Source of the DNA: Desmodus rotundus | Taxonomy: Eukaryota; Chordata; Mammalia; Chiroptera; Phyllostomidae | Reading direction: 5' to 3' | Length of the DNA stretch: 64,000 nt | Assembly (NCBI RefSeq): GCF_022682495.2 | Contig: NC_071392.1 | Location: 73,678,097 to 73,742,096 of the forward strand | Shown: positions 57,950-64,000 of the stretch, in pieces | How positions within the stretch are numbered: the stretch's first letter is position 1 | Layout of the letters: each line of letters opens with the position of its first letter | Made by a program: the position numbers and the translations under genes | The notes under the pieces: model-generated | Databases searched by the model: none | Told to the model about the DNA's origin: nothing | The model's input: only the letters and a program-made list of their open reading frames with translations

Positions 57950-58460
57950 CAAAATTCATTCACTCATTGAATGCGTATTAAACACTATATGTCAGGTACT
58001 GTCCTAGGTGATTGAACCAAATAAAGACTCCTGCTCTCATAAAGCTTACAATGTAATAGAGGGAAACAAACTAAAAACAAAGAGCAAATAATGAGTGATG
58101 GAGAAACAGCACAAGGAGGAGGGTAATGGGGACTGCTGAGGGGGGACCGGAGTACAATGCTGTAGAGTGGTCAGCAGGTTGCATCAAGAAGGTGACACCT
58201 GAAGGAGGTGAGGGACAGAGTCCAAAGGCCCATTACAGGAATTTCCTGGTGTGTTCAGGGAATAGCAAGGAGGCCACTGTAGCTGGGACAGATAAAGCAG
58301 AGAAAGTAGAAGATGAGATTAGAGAGATTACAGGGGTCAGATTTTGAAGGCCCTGCCAGGCTTCAATCTGATGGAAGTAAGAAGCCACTGAAGGGTTTTG
58401 AGTTGATGAATTAAGGTCAAAGGGGAGTATGTGGGGTCAGACCAACTGGATTTTATGATG
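57950..58460 (-). mobile_element. Antisense L2 LINE 3' end
   Basis: ATTCATTCACTCATTGAATG, ATGTCAGGTACTGTCCTAGG, CTCCTGCTCTCATAAAGCTT, ACAATGTAATAGAGGGAAAC, AGGCCACTGTAGCTGGGACA, GATTTTGAAGGCCCTGCCAG, AGAAGCCACTGAAGGGTTTT, all in the order of the L2 complement. Confidence 0.85.
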
Positions 58461-59200
58461 TAAAAGCGCTTCATCAAAAACCTGTATTTAATGTATGACA
58501 TTATAATTATTTCAAACATTTCATGATTTTTAGATCAGTAATATATCTATTTAATATTTCATAGATTTTTAGATAAATCATATTTCTTTGTAATAAAAAC
58601 TGTGTGGATGCTGTAGAGCCAGACTCCTGGATTTTGTTCTTGAAAATAAAATAAAATAAAATAAAATAAAATAAACCCAGATTTTTAAATATTAGGTTTG
58701 ATTCAAATAAACCTAAGGACCTTCAGATTTATTTACTCTAGCCCCAGACATTAGGGGCTCAACATTATGTTCCTACTCTCCTATTGAGTCCTACATTATA
58801 TTCTTTAAAATTCACTTCATCGCTTGAGTCTTGAGTCTTTTTTTTTTAATCTGCTGACTGATAGACAGATTCCCAAACTCAAATCCTATCTTACACACTG
58901 TAAATGCTGTCTTCTGTAATATAACTGATGAGAAAGATGGTCATAGAGAAGGATTTGCTAATGAAATGTTTCTCCTTACTCTTGGGTGGTGACAAATTAG
59001 GTAGCTTCAGCCACTTGACATAAAACATAAACAACATAAAAATAAGTCATACAAATTTTATCTCTAGTCTATTGGTGTCAGGTGGTTAAACCAGGCAAAC
59101 TGACCCAGGTTTATATGTAAATAATATTGAGAAATTTAAATATATACATGTCTGTATAATCAACATATAGAACTGCAGTCAAAAAAATTTAAATCAATCA
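58461..59200. other. Unique-looking sequence with an AAAAT repeat
   Basis: An (AAAAT)n pentanucleotide repeat lies at 58643-58674. The rest is AT-rich and unrecognised. Confidence 0.5.
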
Positions 59201-59204
59201 GCCC

Positions 59205-60015
59205 AGACTTTGACTGCATTTTTTGAGTAGCCACTAGGCACTGCCTCAGGCCCTGGGAATGCAGTATTGAGAATAAAAGGGCCAGGAACCTGCTCTCATT
59301 AAGCTAACAGCCCACTAGGGGAACCAAGCAATAAATACATAATTAGAAGTGTTAGGAGAGCCATGAAGAAGGAGAGAGGGTACAAGACTGCTCTTCACAT
59401 GGGGTCAAACCCAGCGTGGTGGAGAGAGGATTTTCAATGAGCCTGCCCCGTGCGACTTGAAGGATGGGACAAGTTATCAAGGAGACGAGCAAAGAGGTGG
59501 AGGAGGAAAGAGAAGAACCTGTGCAAAGGGTTTGATACAGGAGTGAATCCAACACAATGGGGGGAAAAAGGAAAGAGAAGTCTGGTGTGACTGATGGAGA
59601 GCAGGTCATGTTCGTCTAAAAGGTTTGGATTTAACTCTAAGAGCAGAGAGAAGCCACTAGGGGTGATCTTTAGAGTGGAGTGACATACCTAGTTCCCTTT
59701 TGAAAGGTCAGTCTGGCTACTGTGTGAATGGATCAGAGTGGAAAAATAACGGAGAGCATTTAGGATGCTGTCGTCACATCTTCCAGAGGAGCAGGGCAGG
59801 GGTGTGGATGAGTGGAATAAGTGGAATGGATCAAGGTGAACAGGTTCAAATCTATAGGGACTGGGTGTGGGGGATGAATGAGAAGCAGGAGTCAATGATG
59901 AGCCCTTATTTTCTGAGTGGTGGATGTTAGTGTCAGTCACTAAGATGGGGAGCAAGGAGAAAGTGCTACTTCACAGCAGGTGTGACCCAATTTCAAGATG
60001 TCTTAGGGGTGGAGG
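59205..60015 (-). mobile_element. Antisense L2 LINE, longer 3' copy
   Basis: GCCACTAGGCACTGCCTCAG, AACCTGCTCTCATTAAGCTA, GAACCTGTGCAAAGGGTTTG, AAGGTTTGGATTTAACTCTA, AGAAGCCACTAGGGGTGATC, GAGTGGAGTGACATACCTAG, GTCAGTCTGGCTACTGTGTG, then a purine-rich part reaching GAGTCAATGATGAGCCCTTA and ACTAAGATGGGGAGCAAGG. It reaches further into L2 ORF2 than the copy at 57950. Both copies start from the L2 3' end, so they are separate insertions. Confidence 0.85.
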
Positions 60016-60749
60016 TGGGAGTGGAGGTCCATTTCAGCACTTCTCCCTCCTAACCTGATTTCTTGATTGCAGAAGACTTTATTTCATTGGTCCATTTGTA
60101 CTGAAGGTATGAGTAGCATGTTATCCTTGTAACTAGAGAAGAAGAGATGCCTTTTGAGAAGGGTAGGGGAAGAGGGAGGGAAGTTCTGAGGGCAGAGCTT
60201 TCCAGAGAAGGCTGAGCACCACGTTCAGTGCAACGGGAGGAACAGGAACCAGAGTGGGCATCATGAAAGATGCCACTGACCCAAAGAACATTGGAAGAAC
60301 ATTCTGATTGCTTTACAACTTTGCTGAGAGCTCACAATGCTCTAATCGCAACGTTTCCCTTTTTCCTTTCCTTTCTCAGTGAATGAATGGGTCATGCACC
60401 TATTGATTGCTCCATAAAGATAACAGGACAAGGAAGGGCAGACTGCTCTTCTCATTCAATTGTCTTTTTAAAGCCCTCTCCCTGGGCCCAAGCCCTCAGA
60501 AAGGAATGCTGAATTTATGATTACAGAGAAATTGTTTCTGAGCATGGTTAAATGTTCTCCATCTTTCTTTCACACACAAGTGTGCACATACCAAGCTACT
60601 AGATTATAAAATCATATAGTTTATTTTTAAATTATATTCCAGGTTATATGATATACTAATTACAATGAAACATTTTGCAATCATACAAAGGCATTTGAAT
60701 AATCAATTGGGACTTCTTATGACTTCCTCGTCAACCCCTAAATATATAC
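60016..60749. other. Unique-looking sequence, nothing recognised
   Basis: No repeat family or gene identified. Confidence 0.35.
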
Positions 60750-60935
60750 CCTAGTGGCTCTCAGATGTGGTTTCTAGACCAAGAACATTAGCATCACTTG
60801 GGACTTTGTTAGAATGCAGACTTAAGTCCCACACTAGACCTACTGAACGAGAAGTACTGGAGGTGGGGCCCAGCAGTCTTTTCCACAAGCCCTCCAGGTG
60901 ATTCTCATGCATAACAGCATTTGAGAACCACTACC
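60750..60935 (+). mobile_element. MER5A-like hAT-Charlie transposon
   Basis: GTGGCTCTCAGATGTGGTTT, AACATTAGCATCACTTGGGA, AGTACTGGAGGTGGGGCCCA, GCAGTCTTTTCCACAAGCCC, TCCAGGTGATTCTCATGCAT and GCATTTGAGAACCACTACC. The two ends are complementary (AGTGGTTCTCA type), as in MER5A. Confidence 0.9.
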
Positions 60936-61089
60936 TCAGAACACAGCTTCCCAACCTATTCACATGTTGGCAAAAACAGAAAGTGATTGGGTATTGTGCA
61001 TTATCCCATGTTAAGAGAATGAGGCTGCCAGAGGCCTAAAGCCACCATCCCAGGGTATCCAGCTGCCCTAGGCCCAGTTCTGTAGTGCA

Positions 61090-61660
61090 GGCCCAAGAGC
61101 AGCTCCCATACCTTTTCACAGTCCACCAGCAGGGAGACTCTCACCTGGAGACACTCACACTAGTGCCTAAGGAAATGCATATAAATGCTCTTCTGAACAC
61201 CTATCCACAGAGAAGAATGAGCCAATTGTGGAATGTTTCTGCATTGGAATTCCACTCACAGTTAAACTGACTTAATTGCAGCTACATGTTTCAACACAGA
61301 GAAATCTCAAAAACAAGTTGAGCAAAAAAATAAAATAATAAAATAAAATAAAGAGGTTGTAGTTTGATAATGTTTGCAACATGCTGAACACTTGTTTGTG
61401 GCCTGGCTACATGTAGTAAAAAGCGTGCATGGGGAATGGAGCTGCACAGTTAGCTCGGGAGAAAGACACGGAGAGAAGAGGGGGTTAGGGATGTGAAACA
61501 ATAGGCTTCCCCGATTTTTTATTTCTTAAAAGAAAGCTAAAGAAAATATAGCAATAAATTAAGACTTGACATAGGGAGTGATAGGTGTTTCTATTACTTT
61601 TTATATTTTTCTGTATACTTGAAATATTTCAGTTAAAATCTGTTATCAAATTATCTAAGT
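61090..61660 (+). mobile_element. Old L1 3' end
   Basis: Sense text of an old L1: AGCCAATTGTGGAATGTTTC, AGCTACATGTTTCAACACAG, AGAAATCTCAAAAACAAGTT, GAGCAAAAAAATAAAATAAT (followed by an AAAAT simple repeat), then GGGGAATGGAGCTGCACAGT and TTTTCTGTATACTTGAAATA near the end. Confidence 0.7.
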
Positions 61661-62319
61661 TTTAAGGCTAATTGTGACAATAGATCTTTGGTGTTAGGCC
61701 AAATATTTTCTCTTTCTGGACTTCAGTTTTCTCATTTGCAAAATAAGAGGTTTTATTCCGCGACCTCTGAAGTCCAGCTGCCTCTTTCACCCTCTATGAC
61801 TGATGTTGGTGCCCAAGTAGAAAAGTTCCCAGCCCACTGCCTCTTCCCTCTCCACATACCTAGGCCGCTGCCTCCTAGACTCTTGTTCCTGCCCAGCTGT
61901 CTGCCCTGATAGCCCCATGTTTACAATGTCCTCGGCAACTGGGATGGGGTCTAATAACACATCACAAAGAAGGAATCATAGGATCTGTGTTTTAGATATA
62001 TTTTAAGGTAAAAAGAATAAAAATAAAAGCAGAAAGGTTTGGTACAAAGACAAGCTGTATGGATTTAGAAAATGACTTTGAATTTGTAAGCAACTTTTCC
62101 TTGAAGGAGAATCTTATCCCTAAGCAATGGATTTCATCAGTGGAAGAGAATTTTGAATCAGCAATACAGCAAGGTTCACTACATCATTCCTATTCTTTGG
62201 GCATCTCCACCACCTCCTTATCCCCACCTCCACATCAGATCTGATTCAACACAACCAACTAGCAGACTCTGTCCAGGAAGGAAAGCTTAGCTTATTAATA
62301 TTTTACTAATTCTTCTCAG
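61661..62319. other. Unique-looking sequence, nothing recognised
   Basis: AAATATTTTCTCTTTCTGGACTTCAGTTTTCTCATTTGCAAAATAAGAGG-type text near 61710-61750 may be the core of a MIR. The rest is unrecognised. Confidence 0.4.
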
Positions 62320-62450
62320 CTCCCCTCAGGTTATGCCTTATATGGGCAATTCCCTGTCCAAATAGGCTTGTTTGTTGATCCTCTGAATGTGATCAGTCAG
62401 TCATTCAAGAACACGAACAACATCATGTTGATGAACGACGCCTACAAAGG
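62320..62450 (+). other. Candidate internal exon, unidentified protein
   Basis: A strong acceptor (TTTTACTAATTCTTCTCAG, AG at 62318-62319) and a donor-like GTGAGG (62451) frame 131 bases. One frame is open right through, 43 codons plus two bases: it begins LPSGYALYGQFPVQIGLFVD and ends MLMNDAYKG before a stop at the donor. The other two frames have stops. I do not know the protein. It is on the strand opposite to the candidate at 7209-7395, so they cannot be one gene. A chance frame is quite possible. Confidence 0.22.
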
Positions 62451-63028
62451 GTGAGGAATTCCAAAGAATTTATTATTTACTACAAAATATTTCAAATGCA
62501 CAAAAAAGTAAACCCAACCACCAAGAGTTGTCACATCTTTTTAAAGGTTTACTAACTTGCATATTCAAATCAGCAGGCCACGTTAGAACAGAATTTTCCA
62601 CCTTGTGGGTTGTGACACCATATCACAAGTTTGAGGGTGCCAGCCCCTTCTTAATGCATTTGTTCAATTTAATATGGTAGGAAATATGATGTTGACTGAC
62701 TAGGAATACGAGTCAAAAAACAAGCAAATCTGGTTTTAGCTCAAAGCCATGCTAAGAGATCATTTCCTGGCCTCGGTTTCCTAGTACGTGATATGTGCAA
62801 ATTGGATGTTATTTACACGGTCCCTCCAATCTCTGAAATCCTTTCATTCCATGGAATGACCAAATAAACGAATTGTTCTGGCCTTGTATATATAGTCTCA
62901 GTCTAAGTTGTATACATTTTTTGTTGAAAATATAATAAATTCAGTAATGAGTCATGTAGACTCCAGCTAGATTCAATGCAGTGTGCATATATACATATTT
63001 ACTTATTTGTGTTATATAAGGGAAACTA
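62451..63028. other. Unique-looking sequence, nothing recognised
   Basis: No repeat family or gene identified. Confidence 0.4.
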
Positions 63029-63064
63029 AGGGAAGGGAAAGGAAGGGAAGGGAAGGAAAGGGAA
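63029..63064 (+). repeat. GGGAA microsatellite
   Basis: An imperfect GGGAA/GGAAA tract. Confidence 0.95.
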
Positions 63065-64000
63065 AATACACATTGTATACCTACGTACAGAAGGGAAAAA
63101 CACACATTGCTTCTCACTTACCACACAAAATAAATGTCCTTTATCTGGTATATATTAGCACACACTTAATGCTTGCTGAATTAATTAACAGGATTAATAA
63201 GTTCATATTAAGTCAGGGAACTATGCTGGATACTCATGACAATTTCTCACTTAGTCTTTTCAAGCAACTCTGCGAGGCAGATATTTCCTACCTGGTATGA
63301 CCACAGTACTGTTAAATACCAGTCAGGTTTCTAAGTCTCTCTCTTGGCACATCTCAGCGACAACATTAATACTCAAAAGACAGACACGTGCTTTGTAAAT
63401 GAACTTTTTAAGAACTTCACCCTTGTGTATCACTCTAACAACTTATAGCCTCCATTCAACATTACCTACAACTTTATTCTTCTTTTAAGTACTCCTGTGA
63501 CATTTTCTATTATTCATCGCCATGATGATATGCCTCTCCGGTGACTAGAAAACAACACTAAAATTATGGGGCCTAGAATGAGAACTAATCAGCAGGATCC
63601 ACCCAGACCTTATTGTCCCTTAGATAAATACAGTTGACTTTTACTACCTTGTGGATGATTTACTTTGTGAATTACCTGTGGTACCTATTTTAGCTTCACC
63701 AAACTTCTTGATACATTATACTAAGTACATCAACTTTATAACTTCCTTTAAGGGGTCTATTAGTCTGGTCAGAAAATGCAGCCAATGATGTGCACTGGAT
63801 CACAACAAAATTATCTGACAGGGATTTTCATGCCCAAATGGAAAAGACGAGAAATGTCAACTGAGGCTAGGGCAACTAGTAATCAGTTGAACAGCTGTAC
63901 TCAAAAGGCTAGTGATTACGAAAAAAATCTCAACCTGGATAAAGAATTGTGCCACAGCGTTCTGTTCTTGACCTTGCTCTGTTCCAAAATATTATCAATA
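63065..64000. other. Unique-looking sequence, possible MIR
   Basis: CTCATGACAATTTCTCACTT to GCGAGGCAGATATTTCCTAC (63225-63290) faintly resembles an antisense MIR. The remainder to the window end is unrecognised. Confidence 0.35.

Noticed and set aside
1..64000. CRISPR array, operons or prokaryotic regulatory sites
   Set aside because: The SINE, LINE and microsatellite content is that of a mammalian chromosome. No regularly spaced repeats with unique spacers were seen.

Overview
The window looks like mammalian nuclear DNA from a bat, most likely a yangochiropteran. Several copies of the bat tRNA-derived VES-type SINE are present, starting with variants of GCCCTGGCTGGTGTGGCTCA and carrying a B-box like GGTTCGATTCC. 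There are also half-LINE (HAL1) elements and bat-like L1 3' ends. I saw no Helitron ends, although vespertilionid bats carry many Helitrons. The SINE sequence therefore fits a non-vespertilionid yangochiropteran slightly better, but this is only an inference.

I can establish no complete protein-coding gene. Most open frames lie inside retrotransposons or are short chance frames. The sequence reads as intergenic or deep intronic DNA. The best gene-like signals are a 61-codon frame with a good splice acceptor and a stop codon on the minus strand (7209-7395), a cluster of good splice signals nearby (8920-9066, minus), and an isolated exon-like block on the plus strand (62320-62450). All three are tentative.

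Layout: 1-2280 is mostly unrecognised sequence with a GGAA microsatellite. 2281-5290 is an ancient L2 LINE split by a twin-primed (5'-inverted) L1. 5754-6222 is an LTR-like repeat. 7.2-9.8 kb holds the candidate exons and two SINEs. 12.46-15.07 kb is a composite HAL1 insertion: two 3' UTR copies, ORF1 and a 5' UTR inside one pair of target-site duplications. 16.5-27 kb has scattered L1, MIR, L2, SINE and hAT pieces. 27.1-28.2 kb is another L2 split by an L1. 32.9-35.5 kb is a second HAL1. 35.5-45.4 kb has five SINE copies, one of them a tailless 99-bp head, and an LTR with a very short L1 inside. 46.4-51.7 kb is L1-rich: an old L1 apparently split by a younger one, then a third L1 with an internally deleted ORF2. 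52-64 kb holds hAT-like elements, two L2 copies, a GC-richer unexplained block (55.4-57.0 kb), a tandem duplication and an old L1 3' end.

Repeat family names come from recognising consensus-like text by eye, without a database search, so subfamily names are avoided and edges are approximate. The most informative parts are the retrotransposition structures, because they rest on direct repeats that can be read in the sequence.
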